Source: Arenicellales bacterium (GTDB lineage: Bacteria; Pseudomonadota; Gammaproteobacteria; Arenicellales; UBA868). Taken from it: a stretch of DNA of 10,005 bases. How positions within the stretch are numbered: the first letter of the stretch is position 1; each line of letters opens with the position of its first letter. The DNA lies in the NCBI GenBank assembly GCA_028825345.1, contig JAPKAJ010000075.1, positions 1-10,005 on the forward strand, given 5' to 3'. The translations under genes were made by a program, and so were the position numbers. Below, piece after piece: positions 1 through 7,260 of the stretch. The notes beneath the pieces are model-generated. The model was given only the letters and a program-made list of their open reading frames with translations, did not search any database and had not been told where the DNA came from.

Positions 1-713
1 GCCAAAACTCCCGGTAATAACTTGGGAAAGCGTAACTGATTCCACATAAACACAGGCAGCGTTGGATTAGTGCTGCCAAGAAAAAATGCCATGATAAATT
101 CATCGAAAGAAATAGTAAAAGTTAACAACAAGCTGGCGACTATCCCGGGCAACACATTAGGAAAAGTCACCCGCCAGAACGTCCACCAGGCATTCTCACC
201 AAGATCGTAGGAAGCCTCTTCCAAAGACCGGTCAAAGCCCTCAAAACGTGACATCAGTACGACCATGGCAAACGGAACACAAAGCAGAATATGCCCCGCT
301 GCAATACTTACCAGGCCCAGTGAGCCCCCCATCCGCAGGATAACAATCAGCATCGCCATGGCCAGTATGATCTCGGGCACGACCAACGGCAGCATGATCA
401 TACCTACCACGGGCTTTTGTCCGGGAAGCCGGTACCGGGTCACAGCCCGGGCACCCAGTATGCCCAGAACGGTGCTGATCAAGGCGGTCATAATGCCGAC
501 CTTGAGACTATTCACTAGGGCACGGTGCAATGCCTCGTTGGCAAACATGGCCTGATACCACTGTAGAGTCCATCCGCGGAGGGGGAAGCTGATATAGATC
601 GAATCGTTGAATGAAAACAGCGGTAAAAAAAGCACCGGAGCATACAGGTATGCCACATAGATCACCGCATACGCACCAAGAGCCCGCGCCGCAAAATTCA
701 TATTGCGGTTCAT
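1..713 (-). CDS. ABC transporter permease, PotC-like (3' end cut by window edge)
   Basis: Second inner-membrane permease subunit of a polyamine/opine-type ABC importer. Reading from the ATG at 713 gives 237 complete codons that stay open to the left edge; family members are about 255-280 residues, so only a short C-terminal piece is missing. A hydrophobic segment lies at about residues 14-34, followed by the PotC-like motifs FSFNDS (33-38) and GWTLQWY (47-53). The cytoplasmic EAA loop that docks on the ATPase is at about 165-190 (EEASYDLG followed by FPNVLPG), and the segment LPVFMWNQLRFPK (219-231) is typical of PotC. The start codon overlaps the stop of the upstream permease in an ATGA arrangement with no good Shine-Dalgarno, so translation is probably coupled. 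The family assignment is firm; the substrate is not shown by this subunit. Confidence 0.93.
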   Translation of the reverse strand, partial: MNRNMNFAARALGAYAVIYVAYLYAPVLFLPLFSFNDSIYISFPLRGWTLQWYQAMFANEALHRALVNSLKVGIMTALISTVLGILGARAVTRYRLPGQKPVVGMIMLPLVVPEIILAMAMLIVILRMGGSLGLVSIAAGHILLCVPFAMVVLMSRFEGFDRSLEEASYDLGENAWWTFWRVTFPNVLPGIVASLLLTFTISFDEFIMAFFLGSTNPTLPVFMWNQLRFPKLLPGVL

Positions 714-1615
714 GAGTGACGCCCACTGAGGCGCCGGGCGGCCCAGACAAAGACTGCCACCAGTACCGCGACGATAGTCATCGAGGTTAACGAGATCGCG
801 GCACCCGATGGCCAGTTGCTACCTCGGCCAAATTGAAACTGGATTACATTGGCAATCATGTATCCATCGGAACCGCCTACCAGTGAGGGTGTAACGTAAT
901 CTCCTACCGTGGGAATAAAAATCAGAACAGATGCCGCCAGGATACCGGGCAATGCCAACGGCAGTACAACGCGAACAAACCGCATGAATGGGCTATCGCC
1001 AAGATCAGTTGCCGCCTCAAGTACAGAGCGGTCGATTTTTTCAAGGGAAACATAAATCGGCAAAATGGCGACAGTCGCCCAAGCATGGGTCAGAGTAATC
1101 ACTACCGCTGTCGGGTTATACATCAGAAAAGTCAGTGGCTCGCTTATAGCGCCCAGTGACATCAATCCTGAGTTGATCGCGCCGTTGTAACCGAGAATTA
1201 CTTTCCACGCAAAAACCCGCAGCAGATAACTTGTCCAAAATGGCAACGTCACCAGGATAATCCACACCATTTTGTGGCGTTTAACATAAAACGCGATGAA
1301 GTACGCCAGGGGAAACGCCATCACCACTGTAGCAAACGTCGTCAATCCCGAGATACCTAACGAGCGCAAAAAGAGCACGCGATACATATCCCGGGTAAGG
1401 GCCTCCACGTAATTCTGCATGGTGCCGCTCATGTCAAATGACATGTGACCGGTCTGTTGCCAGAAACTCAAGACCCCCATCGCCAGGATAGGAATACACA
1501 TGAGAGCCCCAACGAGACCCAGCGTTGGAGAGAGCAGTAGATATCCACGCAGAGCCGGACGGCGGTTCAGAGAACTGCGGAGCCGATCCAGAGGCTTCGA
1601 AGTGGCACTATTCAT
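710..1615 (-). CDS. ABC transporter permease, PotB-like
   Basis: First inner-membrane permease of the importer, 301 residues from the ATG at 1615. The frame extends 32 codons further to a TTG at 1711, but that extension is polar and unlike the family N-terminus. The ATG has a modest AGG about five bases upstream and gives a normal PotB length. About six hydrophobic segments are visible, the first starting near YLLLSPTLGLVGALM and the last near AAISLTSMTIVAVLV. Between them lie the family motif LPFWTSYLLRVFAWKVIL and the EAA loop LEAATDLGD followed by LPLALPGI. It pairs with the PotC-like protein to form the channel and receives substrate from the binding protein encoded upstream. The 3' end overlaps the next gene by four bases. 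The class is certain; the exact substrate is unknown. Confidence 0.93.
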   Translation of the reverse strand: MNSATSKPLDRLRSSLNRRPALRGYLLLSPTLGLVGALMCIPILAMGVLSFWQQTGHMSFDMSGTMQNYVEALTRDMYRVLFLRSLGISGLTTFATVVMAFPLAYFIAFYVKRHKMVWIILVTLPFWTSYLLRVFAWKVILGYNGAINSGLMSLGAISEPLTFLMYNPTAVVITLTHAWATVAILPIYVSLEKIDRSVLEAATDLGDSPFMRFVRVVLPLALPGILAASVLIFIPTVGDYVTPSLVGGSDGYMIANVIQFQFGRGSNWPSGAAISLTSMTIVAVLVAVFVWAARRLSGRHS

Positions 1616-1776
1616 CAAACCTGCACTGTAAAAAGACCGGTCATTGGTAAAGTAGGGCGAATCGCATTTCTTAGCTCTATCTTTGGCTAGGCCAGTCACC
1701 CAGAGCGGCAAGCAACCTGAGAGTTGGAGAGCATACGGGCCCTAAACTTGTAGCTCTTTTAGGGGCTTAAGACGAG

Positions 1777-1814
1777 ACCAAGCGCTGCCTGGTTGAACCC
1801 CGGCAGCGCTTGGT
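1777..1814 (-). promoter_or_regulatory. Stem-loop between binding-protein and permease genes
   Basis: A perfect 13-bp inverted repeat lies at 1777-1789 and 1802-1814 (core CCAAGCGCTGCC / GGCAGCGCTTGG) around a 12-base loop. On the minus strand it begins six bases after the binding-protein stop codon. The bases that follow (CTCGTCTTAAG) contain no T-run, so it is not a textbook intrinsic terminator. Its place between the binding protein and the permeases fits a hairpin that protects the upstream mRNA or partly attenuates transcription, making more binding protein than permease. That role is inferred; the repeat itself is directly seen. Confidence 0.7.
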
Positions 1815-1820
1815 ACAAGA

Positions 1821-2942
1821 TCAAAACCCGGTTTTAATGGCCTCAAAGTCTCGGTTAATCCGAGTCTCTACCTCATCAGACTGAGGTACTCCCATATTCC
1901 CAGAATTGAGGTAAGCAATCGGATCTTTATCCAACCCCAGTTGCGCGAGGATTCCTGGATCAGCCATCTTGAACGACTCGGCATTGGAATGGCCATAACC
2001 CCAGTAATCAATGACATATACGCCGGTCTCGCGTGATGTCATCGCATTCACAATATCGTAGGCTCCATCCAGATTGGGCGCGTCCTTGTGCATCATCAGA
2101 CCACAACACCAGGTCAGGGCACCCTCCTTCGGGCTGGCAAAACGGACCTGGTGGCCTTCTCCAGCCAGAGCGACCGGGGTCTCGTTCCAGGTAATGGCCA
2201 TCACGATCTCGCCTGACGCGATCGCTTGCTGCAAAGAAGTCATATCGTTGGTAAACATTCGAATCTGAGGTCGCAGTTTTTTCATGAGCACATTGGTTTT
2301 GTCGATGTCTGCCCCGGTTAATGGCTTCCCGATATCAACCCCGGCAAGAACCGCCATGCAATACCAGGTATCTGCGGCGCTATCGATAACTGCGATGCGT
2401 CCTTTATAACGAGGATCAAAGAGCATCTCCCAGGATTCTTCTTTACCCTGAAGGTCAACAAGGTCCGTACGATAAGTAATCGATGTGGCGCCCCAGTCAA
2501 AAGGCATAAACCACTGACCTGCACCTTCATTGCTGCCCGGCAGGTTTACCAGTTCACCAAAAAGATCCCCATAGTGCTCCAGACGCCCTTTGTCCATCGC
2601 CTGAAACATGCCTGAATCTTTCCATCGCGGTATATCGTTAGAGCAGGGGTGTGTAATATCAACCACAAACCCTGCTTTCATCTTGGTAAAGCCTTCCTCG
2701 GCATCACCGTACGTGACGAAATTTGGCGGACCGCCATGCTTGGCAATGTAAGGAGCAAACATGCCCTCATCGTCATACCCTCCCCACGTAAAATAGGTCG
2801 CGTTATCTGCCGCAGCAGCTGATCGAACCCCTAACGGCATTGCGCTCACGGCGAAACCCATGGCGCCCAATGCTTTTAGCGCATCTCGGCGTGTGTATTG
2901 TCCATCTCGAAGACGGGCAATAAATTCATTGCTTTTTTTCAC
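1821..2942 (-). CDS. Tat-type periplasmic solute-binding protein, PotD/opine-like
   Basis: Periplasmic binding protein (373 residues) that captures the substrate for the adjacent permeases. The start is a GTG at 2942 behind a very strong Shine-Dalgarno (AAAGGAGG), which settles the start and suggests high expression. The N-terminus has a twin-arginine motif (TRRDALK, 17-23), a hydrophobic stretch and a probable AAA-A cleavage near residue 45, so Tat export is likely. The mature part shows PotD-family features: an aromatic pair at W53 and Y56, the segment MPFDWGATSITYRTD, ITWNE with W252, and LTW with W278. Using remembered E. coli PotD as guide, W252 and W278 match W229 and W255, but the position of the amine-binding Asp257 is Cys280. 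It is therefore a polyamine-family binder whose ligand may not be spermidine or putrescine. It is the first gene of the cluster; no ATPase gene is visible. Confidence 0.92.
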   Translation of the reverse strand: MKKSNEFIARLRDGQYTRRDALKALGAMGFAVSAMPLGVRSAAAADNATYFTWGGYDDEGMFAPYIAKHGGPPNFVTYGDAEEGFTKMKAGFVVDITHPCSNDIPRWKDSGMFQAMDKGRLEHYGDLFGELVNLPGSNEGAGQWFMPFDWGATSITYRTDLVDLQGKEESWEMLFDPRYKGRIAVIDSAADTWYCMAVLAGVDIGKPLTGADIDKTNVLMKKLRPQIRMFTNDMTSLQQAIASGEIVMAITWNETPVALAGEGHQVRFASPKEGALTWCCGLMMHKDAPNLDGAYDIVNAMTSRETGVYVIDYWGYGHSNAESFKMADPGILAQLGLDKDPIAYLNSGNMGVPQSDEVETRINRDFEAIKTGF

Positions 2943-3083
2943 CGGTATCCTCCTTTATTTTGGTTTATTTCCCAATACTGCGCCGTTTTTGGGCAATATT
3001 CCCCAAGTAGGCTAATCCAAACGGTCAAGCCTGTCCAGCCCTGCCGCCTTAGATAACCATCAGCAGTTACAATCGCGCTCCTG
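2943..3083. promoter_or_regulatory. Divergent intergenic control region (transporter / algC)
   Basis: This 141-base region must hold the promoters for the transporter genes (leftward) and algC (rightward). Three pentamer half-sites alternate in it: CCCAA at 2971-2975, TTGGG at 2989-2993 and CCCAA at 3002-3006, forming two nested inverted repeats that could bind a dimeric regulator. A weak rightward sigma-70 match is TTGGGC (2989-2994), a 16-base gap, then GCTAAT (3011-3016). Leftward, a TTGACC (complement of 3023-3028) could be a -35 box, but I find no convincing -10 at proper spacing. The minus-strand Shine-Dalgarno AAAGGAGG sits at the left end. These sites are suggestions only. Confidence 0.3.
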
Positions 3084-4460
3084 ATGGAGTTGTCTCACCC
3101 TGAAATATTCAAGGCCTATGACATTAGAGGCGTGGTCGGGCAGTCTTTGACCCACGAAATCGTTGAGCAGATCGGCAGGGCTATTGGAACGGAGGCACTG
3201 AATGCGGGTGACAGCGCTGTGGTGGTCGGCCGCGATGGCCGTATCTCCGGGCCTGGAATTGCTTCGGCTTTGATGGACGGCATCTGCGCTGTCGGGTGCA
3301 ATACCGTCGATATCGGCATGGTTCCCACGCCGTTTACCTACTTTTCCAGCCACGAGCTTGGAATTGGCTCCGTAGTATCGGTCACCGGCAGTCATAACCC
3401 GCCCGATTACAACGGGCTCAAAGTCATGATCGGTACCCACACCCTCGCTGCAGAGCGCATTCAGGCCCTGCGAGAACGAATAGTGGCGCAGGACTTCTCA
3501 AAAGGTACTGGCCAGCGCCAGTCCCACGATATCGTGCCGGCCTACATTGATCGCGTTGTCGGGGATATCAAGCTGGATCGACCGCTTCGGATCGTGACTG
3601 ACTGTGGCAACGGGGTTGCCGGCATGGCGGCTCCCGGGTTATTACGCGACATCGGCTGTGAGGTAAGCGAGCTTTTCAGCGAGGTCGATGGCAATTTTCC
3701 CAATCACCACCCGGACCCCAGTGTGGCGAAGAATCTCGCCACGCTGATCGACACCGTACAACGGGAGAACGCCGACCTGGGCCTGGCCTTCGATGGCGAC
3801 GGCGATCGCCTGGGTGTCGTTTCCGGCACGGGGCAGATCATCTGGCCGGACCGGCAAATGATCCTTTTTGCTAAGGATATCCTCTCGCGTAATCCCGGCG
3901 CGCAAATCGTTTACGACGTCAAGTGCTCACGACTACTGCCAAGAGCGATTGAACAAGCGGGTGGTAGACCTTTGATGTGGAAAACCGGTCACTCGTTTAT
4001 CAAGGGAAAAATCCGGGAAACCGGTGCAGCACTGGGAGGCGAGATGAGTGGACACCTGTTCTTTAAGGAACGCTGGTACGGCTTCGATGACGCTATATAT
4101 GCAGCGGCGCGACTGTGCGAGTTATTGTCCCGGCGCAGCGAGTCACCCAGTGAGGTGTTCTCCCAAATTCCAGATACCGTCAATACCCCGGAATTGCGAT
4201 TGGAGATGAACGAAGGGGAGCACCACCAACTCATCCTTGAACTGGTGGCACAGGGTAAATTTGAAGGCGGTCAAACCTGCAAGATCGACGGCATTCGTGT
4301 GGACTTCGATGATGGCTTTGGCCTCGCTCGCGCTTCCAATACCACATCTACTGTCATCTTGCGTTTTGAGGCCGATACCCAAGAAGGCCTCGAGCGCATC
4401 CAGACCTGTTATCGCGAACAGATTCTAGCCTTAAGGCCAAAAATTCAACTTCCCTTCTGA
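3084..4460 (+). CDS. algC: Phosphomannomutase / phosphoglucomutase (AlgC type)
   Basis: Cytoplasmic enzyme of the alpha-D-phosphohexomutase family (458 residues) that interconverts mannose-6-P/mannose-1-P and glucose-6-P/glucose-1-P, feeding GDP-mannose, UDP-glucose and related precursors for exopolysaccharide and LPS. All four signature regions are present. The phosphoserine loop is TGSHNPPDYNG with S103. The metal loop is DGDGDR at 237-242. The sugar-recognition loop is GEMSGH at 319-324. The phosphate-binding loop is RASNTT at 416-421. Spacing and sequence match remembered Pseudomonas AlgC with an offset of about five residues. The ATG at 3084 is the only reasonable start, because an in-frame stop lies at 3054-3056; there is no clear Shine-Dalgarno. 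The gene stands alone, divergent from the transporter and converging on the next gene with a 24-base gap that holds no obvious terminator. Confidence 0.96.
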   Translation: MELSHPEIFKAYDIRGVVGQSLTHEIVEQIGRAIGTEALNAGDSAVVVGRDGRISGPGIASALMDGICAVGCNTVDIGMVPTPFTYFSSHELGIGSVVSVTGSHNPPDYNGLKVMIGTHTLAAERIQALRERIVAQDFSKGTGQRQSHDIVPAYIDRVVGDIKLDRPLRIVTDCGNGVAGMAAPGLLRDIGCEVSELFSEVDGNFPNHHPDPSVAKNLATLIDTVQRENADLGLAFDGDGDRLGVVSGTGQIIWPDRQMILFAKDILSRNPGAQIVYDVKCSRLLPRAIEQAGGRPLMWKTGHSFIKGKIRETGAALGGEMSGHLFFKERWYGFDDAIYAAARLCELLSRRSESPSEVFSQIPDTVNTPELRLEMNEGEHHQLILELVAQGKFEGGQTCKIDGIRVDFDDGFGLARASNTTSTVILRFEADTQEGLERIQTCYREQILALRPKIQLPF

Positions 4461-4484
4461 TTCTCGCCGATAGATGTTCAGCTG

Positions 4485-4820
4485 TTACTCGTGACCAACC
4501 AGGCGAGCCTCAGGAATTCTCTGGCGTAAGCTTTCCGCCATAGTTGCAATCAGGCCGAATTCAGGAATCAGCGTTACCCACAACAGGTTAAGAGGAACGT
4601 TGAGATCAGCAAACACCACCTGCCGGTATTGTCCCAACACTGCCTGAAGCCCCGCGATCCGATCGCCAAAATCAGCTCGCGACAAATCGCGAAGACCGGG
4701 GATCAGCATCATGCAATCGCTATACGCGACACCGTCCTCGTCGCGCGTGGGTGCGCGGGTGTAAAGTGGCCCACTTGCGCTAAGCGCCAGCTTATCGGCT
4801 TGGCGAATCTGTAGCTTCAT
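4485..4820 (-). CDS. Small conserved-looking protein of unknown function downstream of parC
   Basis: I do not recognise this 111-residue protein. It starts at an ATG at 4820 with a weak GGA-type Shine-Dalgarno and begins 39 bases after the parC stop on the same strand, so it is probably co-transcribed with parC. No signal peptide is seen. The N-terminal half is polar and charged (LYTRAPTRDEDGVAYSDCM, about 19-37). The C-terminal half carries a hydrophobic stretch around VPLNLLWVTLIPEFGLIATM, which is broken by Pro and charged residues and looks like a buried core rather than a clear membrane helix. The two Met and one Cys near residues 36-38 form no evident metal site. It is likely a soluble cytoplasmic protein. 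It is probably a real gene because it fills the gap between parC and algC and no better frame is present. Confidence 0.7.
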   Translation of the reverse strand: MKLQIRQADKLALSASGPLYTRAPTRDEDGVAYSDCMMLIPGLRDLSRADFGDRIAGLQAVLGQYRQVVFADLNVPLNLLWVTLIPEFGLIATMAESLRQRIPEARLVGHE

Positions 4821-4859
4821 CTATCCGAATCAACGATCAGATGGACTCGCGAGGAAGCA

Positions 4860-7160
4860 TTATTCATGGATAACCTCAATCGCCGTAGGACGCTTGTATC
4901 CGCGCGGCAATGCACGACCCCGTTGTGCCCGGGCACCGATAAAATTCTCAACATCGGAAGGTTTAAGACGCATATGCTGTTTGCCAGCGTATAACTGCAA
5001 GCTATCCCCTTCACGGAAAACGGCAATACCAACCAATTTCTCTTCGCCCGATTTGTAGCGAGAGGCCGGAATATTAACCAGCTTGACTCCTTTGCCACGC
5101 GAAAGCAGGGGCAATTCGGCCAGTGGGAAAATCAGCAAACGACCACTGTCAGTGATGGCGCATACCCAATCATCTTCGTAGTCAAACACCCGTTGGGGAG
5201 ATAGTACTCCGGCACCGCGGGCGCTCAACACGGCTTTGCCTGACTTGTTGCGTGTTAGCAGTTCCTCAAAGGTGGCAACGAAACCGTAGCCGGCGTCTGA
5301 GGCCAACAGATAACGGCTATCGTTGTCGCCGATCATAACGCCGCAAAAACTCGCGCCCGCTGGCGTCTTGAGCTGCTTGCCCACAGGCTCACCCATGCCC
5401 CGGGCAGAAGGCAACTCATGAGAGCGCAGGCCGTATACCCGGCCCGTGGAGTCAATACATAACAGCGGCTGGTTGGTCCGGCCAGTACCCGAGTGCAGGT
5501 AACCGTCCTCACCTCGGTAGGATAATTCACGGGGATCAACCTCGGTACCCTTGGCTGCGCGGATCCAGCCCTTGCGTGACAATACCACGGTAATCGGCTC
5601 GGCCGGAATCAGCGCGGTTTCACTCAGCGCCTGGGCGGCCTCACGTTTAACCAGGGGCGAGCGTCGCTCATCGCCGAAATCCTCAGCATCAGCCAGCAGT
5701 TCCTCGCGGACCACCTTCTTCAAGCGATCGCGTGATTTGAGGATCTTTTGCAGCTCAGTCTTTTCACGGGCCAGTTCGTGCTGCTCACCATTTATTTTCA
5801 TCTCCTCAAGACGGGCAAGATGGCGCAACTTCAGTTCGAGGATTGACTCAGCCTGGGTATCGCTCAATTTGAAGCGTTTCATTAATGCCTGCTTGGGCCC
5901 TTCTTCTTCTCGAATAATACGGATGACCGCATCGATATTCAGGTAGACAATCAGCAGGCCATCAAGCACATGCAACCGCTTAAGTACCCGTTCGAGACGA
6001 AACTCAAGCCGTCGTTTGACAGTGTCAAGCCGAAAATCCAGCCATTCCTTTAGTAATGACTTGAGATCGAAGACACGGGGTCGCCCATCGAGTCCAATGA
6101 TATTCATGTTGACCCGGTGACTCTGCTCAAGCGCTGTTGTGGCAAACAGGTGATCCATCAAAGCTTTGCGATCGACTCGGTTGGAGCGTGGTTCGATAAC
6201 CAACCGGGTAGGGTTCTCGTGATCTGATTCATCGCGGATGTCATCGACGATCGGCAGCTTCTTCGCTATCATCTGAGCGGCAACCTGCTCTATCACCCGC
6301 TCACCAGATACCTGGTAGGGCAGCGCACTGACAACGATGTTGCCTGCCTCTTCCTCCCAGACAGCCCGCTGGCGAATCGAGCCATAGCCTGTACGGTAGA
6401 TTTGCCGAATTTCATCGGATGGAGTGATAATCTCAGCAGCGGTTGGAAAGTCTGGCCCCTGGATGTGCTCGCACAATTGCTCGATGCTGGTGCGGCTATT
6501 GTCTAACAAGCGAATGCAGGCCGTGACCACCTCACGCAGATTGTGCGGCAGAATATCTGTTGCCATGCCAACGGCTATTCCCGAACTGCCGTTGAGTAAC
6601 ACGTTCGGCAACCGCGCTGGCAAGAACTTTGGCTCGTGCAAAGTGCCATCGAAGTTAAGGCCCCACTCTACGGTACCCTGCCCCAATTCCGACAGCAGCA
6701 TTTCTGCAAAACGCGAAAGTCGGGCCTCGGTATAACGCATCGCGGCGAAGGATCGGGGATCATCCTGAGAACCCCAGTTGCCCTGACCATCTACCAGCGG
6801 ATAGCGGAAACTGAACCATTGCGCCATCAACACCATGGCCTCGTAACACGCGCTATCGCCATGCGGGTGAAATTTGCCGAGCACGTCACCCACCGTCCGG
6901 GCAGACTTCTTGTACTTGGCCGTAGCGGCCAGTCCGAGTTCGGACATCGCGTAAACAATCCGCCGCTGTACCGGTTTGAGGCCATCAGTCAGGTGGGGTA
7001 GCGCCCGATCCAGAACTACATACATTGAGTAATTGAGATAGGAGCGCTCGGTAAAATCTGCCACAGAGACCGTTTCCAACTTACGCTGGACCGGGCTTTT
7101 TACGGCAAGCGAAGATCGGGATTTTTTTCGTGTCGTGGTGCGGCGGGTATTAGGTGTCAT
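4860..7160 (-). CDS. parC: DNA topoisomerase IV subunit A
   Basis: Catalytic DNA-cleaving subunit of topoisomerase IV (766 residues; E. coli ParC is about 752). With ParE it decatenates daughter chromosomes and relaxes supercoils. The active-site tyrosine is Y143 in AAMRYTEARLS. The quinolone-resistance region reads HPHGDSACYEAM with S103 and E107, equivalent to wild-type E. coli S80 and E84, so no classic resistance change is present. The catalytic core runs to about residue 510 and includes the coiled-coil gate (DTQAESILELKLRHLARLEE). The beta-pinwheel C-terminal domain starts near VVLSRKGWIRAAKG (about 520) and continues to the end. Two details differ from E. coli: an extra basic N-terminal tail of about 20 residues (RRTTTRKKSRSS) and W115 in MAQWF where GyrA and ParC usually have Pro. 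The ATG at 7160 has only a weak Shine-Dalgarno. The upstream region is shared divergently with the deacylase gene. Confidence 0.98.
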   Translation of the reverse strand: MTPNTRRTTTRKKSRSSLAVKSPVQRKLETVSVADFTERSYLNYSMYVVLDRALPHLTDGLKPVQRRIVYAMSELGLAATAKYKKSARTVGDVLGKFHPHGDSACYEAMVLMAQWFSFRYPLVDGQGNWGSQDDPRSFAAMRYTEARLSRFAEMLLSELGQGTVEWGLNFDGTLHEPKFLPARLPNVLLNGSSGIAVGMATDILPHNLREVVTACIRLLDNSRTSIEQLCEHIQGPDFPTAAEIITPSDEIRQIYRTGYGSIRQRAVWEEEAGNIVVSALPYQVSGERVIEQVAAQMIAKKLPIVDDIRDESDHENPTRLVIEPRSNRVDRKALMDHLFATTALEQSHRVNMNIIGLDGRPRVFDLKSLLKEWLDFRLDTVKRRLEFRLERVLKRLHVLDGLLIVYLNIDAVIRIIREEEGPKQALMKRFKLSDTQAESILELKLRHLARLEEMKINGEQHELAREKTELQKILKSRDRLKKVVREELLADAEDFGDERRSPLVKREAAQALSETALIPAEPITVVLSRKGWIRAAKGTEVDPRELSYRGEDGYLHSGTGRTNQPLLCIDSTGRVYGLRSHELPSARGMGEPVGKQLKTPAGASFCGVMIGDNDSRYLLASDAGYGFVATFEELLTRNKSGKAVLSARGAGVLSPQRVFDYEDDWVCAITDSGRLLIFPLAELPLLSRGKGVKLVNIPASRYKSGEEKLVGIAVFREGDSLQLYAGKQHMRLKPSDVENFIGARAQRGRALPRGYKRPTAIEVIHE

Positions 7161-7192
7161 AGCAAAGCTCGAACATGGCTGTGGCAGAATAT

Positions 7193-7213
7193 GCGGGCCA
7201 CAAAGACGCCCGC
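7193..7213 (-). promoter_or_regulatory. Short hairpin in the parC leader
   Basis: GCGGGC (7193-7198) and GCCCGC (7208-7213) form a 6-bp GC-only stem with a 9-base loop. It would lie in the parC 5' leader if transcription starts from the TATAAT box at 7226-7231. It could also overlap the upstream promoter region of the rightward genes. No function is shown. Confidence 0.35.
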
Positions 7214-7225
7214 CTCTTTGGTGAG

Positions 7226-7231
7226 ATTATA
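7226..7231 (-). promoter_or_regulatory. Candidate -10 box for parC (TATAAT)
   Basis: The minus strand reads TATAAT exactly, about 66 bases upstream of the parC ATG, which is a reasonable distance for a leader. The -35 position at 17-base spacing (CAAAGT) is a poor match, so the promoter would be weak or activator-assisted. The same A/T-rich spot read rightward gives TATAGT (7228-7233), 27 bases before the deacylase ATG, so both divergent promoters may share it. Confidence 0.4.
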
Positions 7232-7260
7232 GTCATCCGCAGCTTTGGACTTTGCTCGCA

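Noticed and set aside
265..555. Plus-strand open frame opposite the PotC-like permease
   Set aside because: It lies wholly antisense to a clearly recognisable permease and its translation has no protein-like features or ribosome site.
1616..1711. Extended N-terminus of the PotB-like permease from a TTG
   Set aside because: The 32 extra residues are polar and not family-like, and the ATG at 1615 gives the normal length.
1777..1814. Calling the hairpin an intrinsic terminator
   Set aside because: No T-run follows the stem on the minus strand, and the permeases downstream are expected to be expressed with the binding protein.
2995..3007. Sigma-54 promoter upstream of the binding-protein gene (TTGGGG...TTGC on the minus strand)
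   Set aside because: The gap between the GG and GC elements is 8 bases where 10 is required.
3060..3440. Minus-strand open frame opposite the start of algC
   Set aside because: It is antisense to the signature-bearing algC sequence; the translation is low in hydrophobic core and matches nothing.
4817..5098. Minus-strand frame overlapping the end of parC
   Set aside because: It is an alternative frame of the parC pinwheel domain, which is intact and explains the sequence.
5551..5946. Plus-strand 131-codon frame opposite parC, rich in Ser and Arg
   Set aside because: The Ser/Arg-rich content is what the reverse complement of a charged coding region gives; there is no independent support.
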